Assembly (NCBI RefSeq): GCF_900105175.1
Contig: NZ_LT629771.1
Location: forward strand, 248,001-312,000
DNA: 64,000 nt
From: Jiangella sp. DSM 45060
GTDB lineage: Bacteria > Actinomycetota > Actinomycetes > Jiangellales > Jiangellaceae
Direction: 5' to 3'
A program made the position numbers and the translations under genes. Within the stretch, counting starts at the first letter, position 1; each line of letters opens with the position of its first letter. Positions 1 to 7,434 of the stretch are shown piece by piece. The notes below the pieces were generated by a model that ran no database searches, was not told the DNA's origin, and saw only the letters and a program-made list of their open reading frames with translations.

Positions 1-114
1 GGTGTGCGACGCTCGGTCATCGGGCGTATGGAACGGCACGGGGGCGAGGCCACCATCCGGTCCGCGCCCGGCGAAGGCACCGAAGTCCGACTGTCGACCA
101 GGAGAAGCTCGTGA
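1..114 (+). CDS. sensor histidine kinase, C-terminal end (partial)
   Basis: The first 37 codons are the tail of a protein whose start lies outside the window. The run VIGRMERHGGEATIRSAPGEG looks like the last strands of a HATPase_c domain: a glycine-rich ATP-lid end (APGEGTEVRL) followed by a short basic tail. The stop TGA overlaps the GTG start of the response regulator by four bases (GTGA), so the two are probably translationally coupled as a NarL-type two-component system. With only about 37 residues visible, the kinase class is inferred from this fragment and from the neighbour. Confidence 0.7.
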   Translation, partial: GVRRSVIGRMERHGGEATIRSAPGEGTEVRLSTRRSS

Positions 115-794
115 GCGAGACCAAGCCAGACGAGACCAGGCCCGCCGACTCCGGCCCGGTCACGGTCGTCCTCGTCGACGACCACGCCATGTTCCGCACG
201 GGCGTCCGCGCAGAGCTGGCCCAGGCGCCGTCCGTCGACGTCGTCGGCGAGGCGGCCGACACCGCCGAGGCCGTCGCCGTGGTGCTGCGCACCAAACCCG
301 AGGTCGTGCTGCTCGACGTCCACCTGCCCGGCGGCGGTGGCGGCGAGGTCATCCGCCAGGTGCACCCCAAGGAGCCCGGCGTGCGGTTCCTGGCGCTGTC
401 GGTGTCCGACGCCGCTGAGGACGTCATCGGCACCATCCGGGCCGGCGCGCGCGGCTACGTCACGAAGTCCATCACCGGCGACGACCTCGTGTCCGCCGTC
501 GGCCGCGTGGCCGACGGCGACGCCGTCTTCTCGCCCCGGCTGGCCGGGTTCGTGCTCGACGCCTTCGCCGGCACCGAGGCGCCGTCCGTCGACGACGACC
601 TCGACCGCCTCACCCAGCGCGAGCGCGAGGTGCTGCGGCTGATCGCCCGCGGCTACGCGTACAAGGAGATCGCCAAGGAGCTGTTCATCTCGGTCAAGAC
701 GGTCGAGACGCACGTGTCGGCGGTGCTGCGCAAGCTGCAGCTGTCCAACCGGTACGAGCTGACCCGCTGGGCCACCGATCGGCGGCTCGTCTGA
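111..794 (+). CDS. NarL/FixJ-family response regulator with LuxR-type HTH
   Basis: A 227-residue two-domain regulator. The receiver domain spans about residues 17-135, with the acidic pair D23-D24, phospho-acceptor D69 (VVLLDVHLPG) and the conserved lysine in YVTKSIT. A LuxR helix-turn-helix follows at about residues 163-225 (LTQREREVLRLIARGY, then KEIAKELFISVKTVETHV). Family members are phosphorylated by a partner kinase, dimerise, and bind inverted repeats. The GTG start overlaps the upstream kinase stop. A motif shared by 30140 and 31101 (CTACG-N5-CGACGTA) has the look of a LuxR-type target, but nothing in the sequence ties it to this regulator. Confidence 0.93.
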   Translation: MSETKPDETRPADSGPVTVVLVDDHAMFRTGVRAELAQAPSVDVVGEAADTAEAVAVVLRTKPEVVLLDVHLPGGGGGEVIRQVHPKEPGVRFLALSVSDAAEDVIGTIRAGARGYVTKSITGDDLVSAVGRVADGDAVFSPRLAGFVLDAFAGTEAPSVDDDLDRLTQREREVLRLIARGYAYKEIAKELFISVKTVETHVSAVLRKLQLSNRYELTRWATDRRLV

Positions 795-839
795 CCCGGT
801 GTCGCTGAAGTACGACGCGACGTAGTAGGCTCCCCGATC

Positions 840-1196
840 ATGGAGTTCGTCTACGACCTCGTGCTCGTGCTGCACTTCTTCGGACTGGCCAGCCTGCTCG
901 GCGGCATCATGGTGCAGCTGAGCGCGCGTGGCGGCCGCGTCGTCAACCTGGCCATGCTGCACGGCGCGCTGACGCAGCTCGTCACCGGTGTCGCGATGGT
1001 CGGCATGGCGTCCGGCATCGACTCCCTCGGCAAGGACGTCGACAACGCGAAGATCGGCGTGAAGCTGGTCATCGTGCTGATCATCACCGCGTTGTGCTTC
1101 GCTCAGCGCAAACGCACCGCCATCGCCGACGGGCTGTTCTTCGCCCTGTTCGGGCTCACCGCCGCGAACGTCGTGATCGCCGTCTTCTGGAGCTGA
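840..1196 (+). CDS. small four-helix integral membrane protein
   Basis: A 118-residue protein with about four hydrophobic segments (around residues 5-25, 38-58, 72-88 and 95-117) and a short charged loop SLGKDVDNAKIG. I do not recognise a named family; it resembles the short conserved actinobacterial membrane proteins annotated as hypothetical. The start ATG is at 840. The GCGACGTAG string at 817-825 lies just upstream and resembles half of the boxes at 30140 and 31101. Its 3' end overlaps the convergent YwaF-like gene by 41 bases. Confidence 0.75.
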   Translation: MEFVYDLVLVLHFFGLASLLGGIMVQLSARGGRVVNLAMLHGALTQLVTGVAMVGMASGIDSLGKDVDNAKIGVKLVIVLIITALCFAQRKRTAIADGLFFALFGLTAANVVIAVFWS

Positions 1197-1887
1197 TCCC
1201 GTCAGGGCTCCGCCGCGTCCACGGCCAGGTGACCAGAGCCCAGACTGCGGCGACGAGCACCGTCTCGACCACCACGTACCACGGCCAGGGGCCGAACAGG
1301 TCCAGCAACGACGCCGAGTCCGGCTTGGCGTTGAGGAAGCCGTAGTTCGCGCCGGCCGCCGCGTTGAACGCGAACACCAGCGCCGCCCACACAGCGGTCG
1401 CCGTCACCGCGACCCGGTACGAGTCCCAGCCGGGCCGGATCCCCAGGCCCCACGTCAGGAAGACCGCCGCCGCCACGGTCAGCCCGTGCATCGACCAGTA
1501 GAGGACGAAGGCGGGATCGGGGAACTCCGCGTCGAGATCCGGGGTGAGGATCGGCTGGACGCTGAGCGTGAGGCCCCAGTAGTACGTCAGTGCGGCCGAC
1601 CAGCGCCGGCGCGTCAGCAGCGCGTGGATCGCCGCCAGCCACGCCAGGTCGCAGAGCTGGATCGGCAACGACAGTCCCAGGTCGAAGCGGCCGGGCAGGT
1701 TGAAGTACACCTGCAGCGGCAGCGTCAGTGCCAGGAAGACGACGGCGAACCCGGTGCTGAGCCGATCCGCTGCGAGGGTGCCGCGGGCCGCGCGTCCCCG
1801 CCGCACCAGCCACCAGGCCAGCGCTACCAGGACCACGAGCACGGCCACGTGGGAGAGGCCGTACGGCGTGAAGGTGTCGCCCGACAT
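1156..1887 (-). CDS. YwaF/TIGR02206-family integral membrane protein
   Basis: A 243-residue membrane protein with six to seven hydrophobic stretches, ending in a very basic tail (RRRRSRRSRR). Features of the YwaF family are visible: PLQVYFNLPGRFDLGLSLPIQLCDL near the middle, the YYWGLTLSVQPILTPDL segment, and ANYGFLNAKP. The function of the family is unknown. I chose the ATG at 1887 (MSGDTFTPYG) because the first transmembrane segment begins shortly after it; an upstream in-frame ATG at 2001 would add an unlikely polar extension. It overlaps the convergent gene ending at 1196. Confidence 0.8.
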   Translation of the reverse strand: MSGDTFTPYGLSHVAVLVVLVALAWWLVRRGRAARGTLAADRLSTGFAVVFLALTLPLQVYFNLPGRFDLGLSLPIQLCDLAWLAAIHALLTRRRWSAALTYYWGLTLSVQPILTPDLDAEFPDPAFVLYWSMHGLTVAAAVFLTWGLGIRPGWDSYRVAVTATAVWAALVFAFNAAAGANYGFLNAKPDSASLLDLFGPWPWYVVVETVLVAAVWALVTWPWTRRSPDGISSRRRRSRRSRR

Positions 1888-2053
1888 CGATGCCGCTCCC
1901 GTCGTGGACGGTTCCCCTTCCGGCGGGAGGTATGCGGGGGCGGCCGATCGCACCGTGCGTTCGTAAGCGTGTTCGGGCGGAGTCTGTCGGCGGTCGGGCA
2001 TAGGCTGGGGGCGCCAGCCAAGCGAGTGAGAAGGCGAGTGTGACCCGCCGGCG

Positions 2054-4363
2054 ATGAGTGCCCTGTTCGACGACCTCACCCTGACCGCGGCGGCCGAGCC
2101 GAAGAAGCCGGCGAAGCGGCGCTCGCGCGACCCCGAAGCGCTGCTCGACGGGCTCAACGGGCCGCAGCGCGACGCCGTCACCCATCAGGGGTCACCGCTG
2201 CTCATCGTGGCCGGTGCGGGGTCGGGGAAGACGCGGGTGCTCACCCGGCGCATCGCGTACCTGCTGGGCGAGCGCAACGCGCACCCGGGCTCCATCCTCG
2301 CCATCACGTTCACCAACAAGGCCGCCGGCGAGATGAAGGAGCGCGTCGCCGACCTCGTCGGGAAGCGCTCCGACATCATGTGGGTGTCCACGTTCCACTC
2401 GGCGTGCGTGCGCATCCTGCGCCGCGAGGCCAAGCACTTCGGCTACACGTCGTCGTTCTCCATCTACGACCAAGCCGACTCCCACCGCCTCATGGCCATG
2501 GTGTGCCGCGAGCTCGACCTCGACCCCCGCCGCTACCAGCCGCGGCAGTTCAGCTACGCCGTCAGCAACTTCAAGAACGAGCTGGTCGACTACGAGACCG
2601 CGCTGGCCCGGGCCGAGTCGCACCACGAGAAGATGATCGCCGAGGCGTACGAGCTGTACCAACGCCGGCTCACCGAGGCCAACGCGTTCGACTTCGACGA
2701 CCTCATCATGACGACGGTGCACCTGCTGCAGGCGTTCCCCGACGTCGCCGAGAACTACCGGCGGCGGTTCCGGCACATCCTGGTCGACGAGTACCAGGAC
2801 ACCAACCACGCCCAGTACGTGCTGGTGCGCGAGCTGGTCGGCACCGGCGTCATCTCCGGCGAGGACGAGCCCGCGGTGCCGCCGGCCGAGCTGTGCGTGG
2901 TGGGCGACGCCGACCAGTCCATCTACGCGTTCCGCGGCGCCACCATCCGCAACATCCTGCAGTTCGAGGAGGACTACCCCGACACCCGGGTCATCCTGCT
3001 CGAACAGAACTACCGGTCCACGCAGACCATCCTGTCCGCCGCCAACGCCGTCATCGCCCGCAACTCCGGCCGCAAGCCGAAGCGGCTGTGGAGCGACAGC
3101 GGCGACGGCGCCAAGATCGTCGGCTACGTGGCCGACGACGAGCACGCCGAGGCGCAGTTCGTCGCCGACGAGATCGACCGCCTCACCGACGACGGCGAGG
3201 CCCGCACCGGCGACGTCGCCGTGTTCTACCGCACCAACGCGCAGTCGCGCGTGCTGGAAGAGATCTTCGTCCGGGTCGGCCTGCCCTACCGCGTCGTCGG
3301 CGGCACCCGGTTCTACGAGCGGCGCGAGATCCGCGACGCGCTGGCCTACCTGCGGTTCCTGGCCAACCCCGAAGACTCCGTGTCGCTGCGGCGCATCCTC
3401 AACGTCCCCAAGCGGGGTATCGGCGACCGCGCCGAGGCCATGGTCGAGGCGCTGGCCCAGCGCGAGCGCAGCACGTTCTTCCAGGCGCTGCGCCACGCCG
3501 CCGACGCGCCTGGCATCGCCACCCGCTCCGTCAACTCCATCGAGGGGTTCGTCCAGCTGACCGACGAGCTGCGGCAACTGGTCACCGACGGCGTCGGCCC
3601 GGCCGCCGTGCTCGAGGCCACGCTCGATCGCACCGGCTACGTCGCCGAGCTGTCCGAGTCCGACGACCCGCAGGACGAAACCCGCCTCGACAACCTGCGC
3701 GAGCTCGTCGCCGTCGCCGGCGAGTACGAGGCGAGCGAAGACTCCGACGGCTCGCTGCCCGGGTTCCTCGAGCAGGTCAGCCTGGTCGCCGACGCCGACG
3801 AGATTCCCGAGGGCGACGACCACGACGGCATGGTCACGCTCATGACGCTGCACACCGCGAAGGGCCTGGAGTTCCCGGTGGTGTTCCTCACCGGCCTCGA
3901 GGACGGCGTCTTCCCGCACCAGCGCTCGCTCGGCGGCAACACGCAGGAGCTCGAGGAAGAGCGCCGGCTCGCTTACGTCGGCATCACCCGGGCGCGCGAA
4001 CGGCTGTACCTGTCGCGGGCGTTGCTGCGCAGCGCCTGGGGGTCGCCGGCGCACAACCCGGCGTCGCGGTTCCTCGCCGAGATCCCCGACGAGCTCATCG
4101 ACTGGCGCCGCACCGAGGCCGACCAGGTCAAGTGGACCACCCCGCCGCCGCGACGGCAGGCGGTCAGCGGCCGGTCCACCGGTGCCGGGAACCGCCCGGT
4201 CATCGCGCTGTCGGCCGGCGACCGCGTCACCCACGACGCGTTCGGCCTGGGCACCGTCGTGGCGACCAACGGCCAGGGCGAGCACGCCCAGGCCACCGTC
4301 GACTTCGGCGAGTCCGGGCTGAAGACGCTGCTGCTGCGCTACGCGCCGGTCGAGAAGCTCTGA
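2054..4363 (+). CDS. pcrA: ATP-dependent DNA helicase PcrA (UvrD-like, SF1A)
   Basis: A 769-residue superfamily-1A 3'-5' DNA helicase of typical PcrA length. Visible motifs: Walker A GAGSGKT at residues 54-60, the TFTNKAA motif, Walker B VDEYQD near residue 245, GDADQSIYAFRGA, the EQNYRS motif, TLHTAKGLEFPVVF, and VGITRARERLYLS. The C-terminal SH3-like tail (GDRVTHDAFGLGTVVATNGQG) is typical of PcrA/UvrD and mediates RNA polymerase contacts in Bacillus PcrA. The protein works in nucleotide excision repair, replication-fork clearing and plasmid replication. Its end overlaps the convergent HAAS gene by 25 bases. Confidence 0.97.
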   Translation: MSALFDDLTLTAAAEPKKPAKRRSRDPEALLDGLNGPQRDAVTHQGSPLLIVAGAGSGKTRVLTRRIAYLLGERNAHPGSILAITFTNKAAGEMKERVADLVGKRSDIMWVSTFHSACVRILRREAKHFGYTSSFSIYDQADSHRLMAMVCRELDLDPRRYQPRQFSYAVSNFKNELVDYETALARAESHHEKMIAEAYELYQRRLTEANAFDFDDLIMTTVHLLQAFPDVAENYRRRFRHILVDEYQDTNHAQYVLVRELVGTGVISGEDEPAVPPAELCVVGDADQSIYAFRGATIRNILQFEEDYPDTRVILLEQNYRSTQTILSAANAVIARNSGRKPKRLWSDSGDGAKIVGYVADDEHAEAQFVADEIDRLTDDGEARTGDVAVFYRTNAQSRVLEEIFVRVGLPYRVVGGTRFYERREIRDALAYLRFLANPEDSVSLRRILNVPKRGIGDRAEAMVEALAQRERSTFFQALRHAADAPGIATRSVNSIEGFVQLTDELRQLVTDGVGPAAVLEATLDRTGYVAELSESDDPQDETRLDNLRELVAVAGEYEASEDSDGSLPGFLEQVSLVADADEIPEGDDHDGMVTLMTLHTAKGLEFPVVFLTGLEDGVFPHQRSLGGNTQELEEERRLAYVGITRARERLYLSRALLRSAWGSPAHNPASRFLAEIPDELIDWRRTEADQVKWTTPPPRRQAVSGRSTGAGNRPVIALSAGDRVTHDAFGLGTVVATNGQGEHAQATVDFGESGLKTLLLRYAPVEKL

Positions 4364-5067
4364 GCCAGCGCGGTCGCCCGCCGCCGCCCGTTGCGCAGCA
4401 GCACGACGGCGGTGACGACGGTGGCGACGGCGAACACCGCCAGCAGGATCCCCGCGACCACGGGCGGCACCGGGCTGTCGCTGGTGCAGACCTCGCCGGT
4501 GACGGTGCCGTCCGAGTCCATCGAGCCGGAGCACACGCTCGTACCGACGGTGCCCACCAGGGCGAACAGCCAGAACATCCCCAGGGCGGGCAGCAGGAAC
4601 GTGCCCGCCGTCTTCTCGCCGGGCGTCCAGAGCGGCGAGACCCAGAGCAGAAGCCAGCCGGTGATCAGCGCCACCGGAAGCGCGAAGATGCCGCCGACCG
4701 TGGCGAGGACCGGCAGCACCAGCGGCGCCGCGGCCAGCAGCGCGACGACGGCGGCCGGCACCCAGTCGCGCTGCGACAACGGCCGCTTGCCGGGGCCGAC
4801 TCCGGCGGGGCCGACCCCGGTGGGGCCGACGCTGACGCCGTCGTCGCCGGTCGCCTCGGCCGCGATGGCGAGCGGGTCGCCGAGCGCCCGCAGCACCTCG
4901 TCGACGCCGTCGTCGGTGACGTCGGGCCGGTCGGCCAGGGCGGCATGGATGTGCTCGCGGACGCCCGCGACGAGATCGTCCCGTTCGCCGGCCGGCAGAG
5001 CGCCGAGCGCGCCGGCCAACTCGTCCAGGTAGCGGTCGATGCGCTGGTGCTGGGTGGCGGTCAGCAT
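4339..5067 (-). CDS. HAAS-domain membrane protein (PadR partner, copy 1)
   Basis: A 242-residue protein. Residues 1-75 form a helical HAAS-type domain (RIDRYLDELAGALGALPAGE, then VREHIHAAL and EVLRALGDP), the domain that commonly follows PadR regulators. The rest carries about four transmembrane helices, with a TCxx-type extracellular loop between the last two (VCSGSMDSDG...CTSDSPVP). It starts 16 bases after the PadR stop, so the two genes form one unit. By analogy with PadR-HAAS pairs the membrane protein is a regulated envelope component or a sensor partner; this is inference. A paralogous pair lies at 53931-55444. Confidence 0.85.
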   Translation of the reverse strand: MLTATQHQRIDRYLDELAGALGALPAGERDDLVAGVREHIHAALADRPDVTDDGVDEVLRALGDPLAIAAEATGDDGVSVGPTGVGPAGVGPGKRPLSQRDWVPAAVVALLAAAPLVLPVLATVGGIFALPVALITGWLLLWVSPLWTPGEKTAGTFLLPALGMFWLFALVGTVGTSVCSGSMDSDGTVTGEVCTSDSPVPPVVAGILLAVFAVATVVTAVVLLRNGRRRATALAQSFSTGA

Positions 5068-5083
5068 GGGTCCTCCATGGCGC

Positions 5084-5401
5084 TCACCCTCGCCCGGTGG
5101 CGAGGACGCGGTCGACGGCGTCGCGGAACGGCCGCCAGGTCTGTTCGAACGTGTCCAGCGCGGCCTGCCCGTCGGGCGTGAGCCGGTAGTAGCGGCGCGG
5201 CGGCCCCGACTCCGACTCCTGCCACGACGACGCGACCAGCCCGCCCTTGCGCAGCCGCGACAGCAGCGGATACAGCGTCCCCTCGCCGGCCATCAGCACG
5301 CCGTCGGTCAGTTCGCGGGCGATGTCCAGCCCGTACCGCTCGCCGTCGCGGACGAGGGCGAGGATGCAGTACTCCAGCGCGCCGCGCCGGAGGTTGGTCA
5401 T
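5084..5401 (-). CDS. PadR-family transcriptional regulator (copy 1)
   Basis: A 105-residue PadR regulator: winged HTH with ALEYCILALVRDGERYGLDI at the start, then GTLYPLLSRLRKGGLV and PPRRYYRLTPDGQAAL. The start at 5401 (MTNLRRGALEY) is preceded by a GGCGAGGG ribosome site; a second ATG at 5425 is possible. Upstream DNA at 5418-5440 contains the sequence TATCTTGTCTCGCATGGTAC, quasi-palindromic and reminiscent of PadR operators, so autoregulation is plausible. The gene precedes the HAAS membrane protein and is likely cotranscribed with it. Confidence 0.92.
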   Translation of the reverse strand: MTNLRRGALEYCILALVRDGERYGLDIARELTDGVLMAGEGTLYPLLSRLRKGGLVASSWQESESGPPRRYYRLTPDGQAALDTFEQTWRPFRDAVDRVLATGRG

Positions 5402-5582
5402 GATCTGACCCTCGCCAGGTACCATGCGAGACAAGATACCAGGGCGCCGCGCGGTTGTGTGTGCCGCCGGACCGGCAGCGTACGGCCGCGCGGCTGTCCA
5501 CAGGCGGCACGGATTGCCGCTGTCATCCACAATCGCCGAGCAGCCTCTGGTGGGCGTGCGCGGCTGCCGCTGAGCTGTCTCC

Positions 5583-6524
5583 GTGACCGCAGACCCGGTG
5601 CCCGCGACGTGCGACGGTGACCTGCTCGCGCGGCTGCTGGAGGCCCAGGCGGGCGTCCTGCACCGCCACGAGGTGCCGCCGGCGTTCGCCCGCCACGTGC
5701 GCCGGGAGGTGCGCGCCCGTCGCTGGCAGCGGATCGGGCGCGACGTCTTCGTCAGCCACAACGGCGAGCTGGGGAGCCGTCAACGGTTGCAGGCCGCCGT
5801 GAAGGCCTCACCACGTGGTGCCGCGCTCGCCGGCCTGACCGCAGCGGAGCTCGACGGACTCCAGGGGTTCGCCACGGGCGCCATCTTCGTCACCCAGCCC
5901 TGCGGCACGCGCGACCCACGGCTGCCCGGAGTCGTCGTCCACTACTCCCGGTTCCTCGCCGAGCCCGACGTCCACCCGCTCAAGGTCCCGCGACGGTGCC
6001 GGCTCCCGCGGAGCATCGTCGACGCCGCGGCGTGGGCGTCCGAAGACAACCGCGCGCGGGCGATCGTCCTCGCCGGGGTGCAGCAACGTCTGGTGACACC
6101 CGAGCAGCTGCGCGACGCGCTGTCACGGCGTGGTCCCTGCCTGCGCCACGCCTTGATCGCCGAGACCATCGACGACGCCGCCGGCGGTGTCGCGTCGGTG
6201 CCGGAGCGCGAGTTCGCCGTGCTCGTCCGGGCGTTCCACCTGCCCGAACCCGTCCGTCAGCGGATCCTCCGCCGAGCGGACGGACGCTGCTATCTCGACA
6301 CGGACTGGGCGGAGTTCCGCCTCGCGGCCGAGGTCGACGGCCGTGGTCACCTCGACGTCTTCACGTGGGATGCCGACCTCGATCGGGCGAACGACATCGT
6401 GATCGACGGCCGGACGCTGCTGCGCATCACGTCGTATGCCATCAGGCATCGGCCCGAGTCGGTCGGCGAGACCCTGCGCCGTGCGCTCATCGCCCGCGGC
6501 TGGGACGGGCGCACCGCCGGCTGA
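5583..6524 (+). CDS. AbiEi-like N-terminal HTH plus DUF559/Vsr-like nuclease-fold protein
   Basis: A 313-residue protein of an architecture common in actinobacteria. The N-terminal part (about residues 10-60, LEAQAGVLHRHEVPP...RRWQRIGRDVF) resembles the AbiEi-type antitoxin winged helix. The C-terminal part (about 215-305) resembles DUF559/Vsr-type PD-(D/E)XK folds: EFRLAAEVDGRGHLD, then RANDIVIDGRTLLRITSYAI. The E and D of the EVDGRGH strand are plausible catalytic acids. The biological role is unknown; an AbiEii-type toxin gene is not visible nearby. The start is GTG at 5583 with only a weak ribosome site. It is followed directly by a cluster of inverted repeats. Confidence 0.75.
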   Translation: MTADPVPATCDGDLLARLLEAQAGVLHRHEVPPAFARHVRREVRARRWQRIGRDVFVSHNGELGSRQRLQAAVKASPRGAALAGLTAAELDGLQGFATGAIFVTQPCGTRDPRLPGVVVHYSRFLAEPDVHPLKVPRRCRLPRSIVDAAAWASEDNRARAIVLAGVQQRLVTPEQLRDALSRRGPCLRHALIAETIDDAAGGVASVPEREFAVLVRAFHLPEPVRQRILRRADGRCYLDTDWAEFRLAAEVDGRGHLDVFTWDADLDRANDIVIDGRTLLRITSYAIRHRPESVGETLRRALIARGWDGRTAG

Positions 6525-6525
6525 C

Positions 6526-6670
6526 GATCAGGTGACGAAACGCCCCGCCAAGGCGTCGTTGTGTCACCTGATCGTTTTCCGTCCGCATGCTGAAGATGAT
6601 CAGGTGACACAACGCCACCCGCCCGGCCGCCTTCGTCACCTGATCCTTCGCGGGAAAACGATCAGGTGAC
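6526..6670. repeat. cluster of five alternating 11-bp repeats (GATCAGGTGAC)
   Basis: The 11-mer GATCAGGTGAC occurs on the + strand at 6526, 6598 and 6660, and as its exact complement GTCACCTGATC at 6563 and 6635. Successive copies alternate orientation with spacing of 37, 35, 37 and 25 bases, so several hairpins can form. Flanks are also partly conserved (GAAACG, ACAACG and CGTTTTCC near the copies). The block fills the gap between the convergent AbiEi-like gene and sdhB. It could act as a bidirectional transcription stop or be a REP/BIME-type element. Confidence 0.85.
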
Positions 6671-6681
6671 GAAGCCGGCGC

Positions 6682-7434
6682 TCAGACGCGGCGGAAGAGG
6701 AGGGCGCGCTTGACCTCCTGGATGGCCTTCGTCACCTCGATGCCGCGCGGGCAGGCGTCCGTGCAGTTGAACGTCGTCCGGCAGCGCCAGACGCCGTCGC
6801 GGTCGTTGAGGATCTCGAGGCGCTCCTCGGCGCCCTCGTCGCGCGAGTCGAAGATGAAGCGGTGGGCGCCGACGATGGCCTGCGGGCCGAAGTACTGGCC
6901 GTCGGACCAGTAGACGGGGCAGGAGGTGGTGCAGGCGGCGCACATGATGCACTTGGTGGTGTCGTCGTAGCGGGCGCGGTCCTCGGGGGACTGACGGCGC
7001 TCGCGGGACGGGTCGTTCCCGGACGTGACGAGGAACGGCATGATCGACTTGTACGCCTCGAAGAACGGATCCATGTCGACAACGAGGTCCTTGAGCACGG
7101 CGAGGCCCTTGATCGGCTCGACCGTGATCGGCTTGTCGATCGGCAGATCCTTGAGCAGCGTCTTGCAGGCCAGCCGGTTGCGCCCGTTGATGCGCATCGC
7201 GTCGGAGCCGCAGATCCCGTGCGCGCACGACCGCCGGAACGTCAGCGAGCCGTCGATCTCCCACTTGATCTTGTGCAGCGCGTCGAGCACCCGGTCGGTG
7301 CCGTGCATGGTGACGGTGTGCTCCTCCCAGCGCGGCTCGGTGTCGTTCTCCGGGTTGAACCGGCGCAGCCGCATCGTGACCTGGAAGGACGGGACGGCGC
7401 CCGCGGCGGGCGCGTCGGCGACAGCAGCAGTCAT
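6682..7434 (-). CDS. sdhB: succinate dehydrogenase iron-sulfur subunit
   Basis: A 250-residue SdhB. The [2Fe-2S] site reads CAHGICGSDAM...C, using C70, C75 and C90 with an aspartate (D78) in place of the third cysteine, as in E. coli SdhB. The [4Fe-4S] motif CIMCAACTTSCP and the [3Fe-4S] pattern CRTTFNCTDACP follow. The subunit passes electrons from the flavoprotein to quinone in the membrane complex II. Its ATG overlaps the sdhA stop by one base (TGATG), completing a sdhC-sdhD-sdhA-sdhB operon. The last coding bases sit next to the inverted-repeat cluster. Confidence 0.97.
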   Translation of the reverse strand: MTAAVADAPAAGAVPSFQVTMRLRRFNPENDTEPRWEEHTVTMHGTDRVLDALHKIKWEIDGSLTFRRSCAHGICGSDAMRINGRNRLACKTLLKDLPIDKPITVEPIKGLAVLKDLVVDMDPFFEAYKSIMPFLVTSGNDPSRERRQSPEDRARYDDTTKCIMCAACTTSCPVYWSDGQYFGPQAIVGAHRFIFDSRDEGAEERLEILNDRDGVWRCRTTFNCTDACPRGIEVTKAIQEVKRALLFRRV

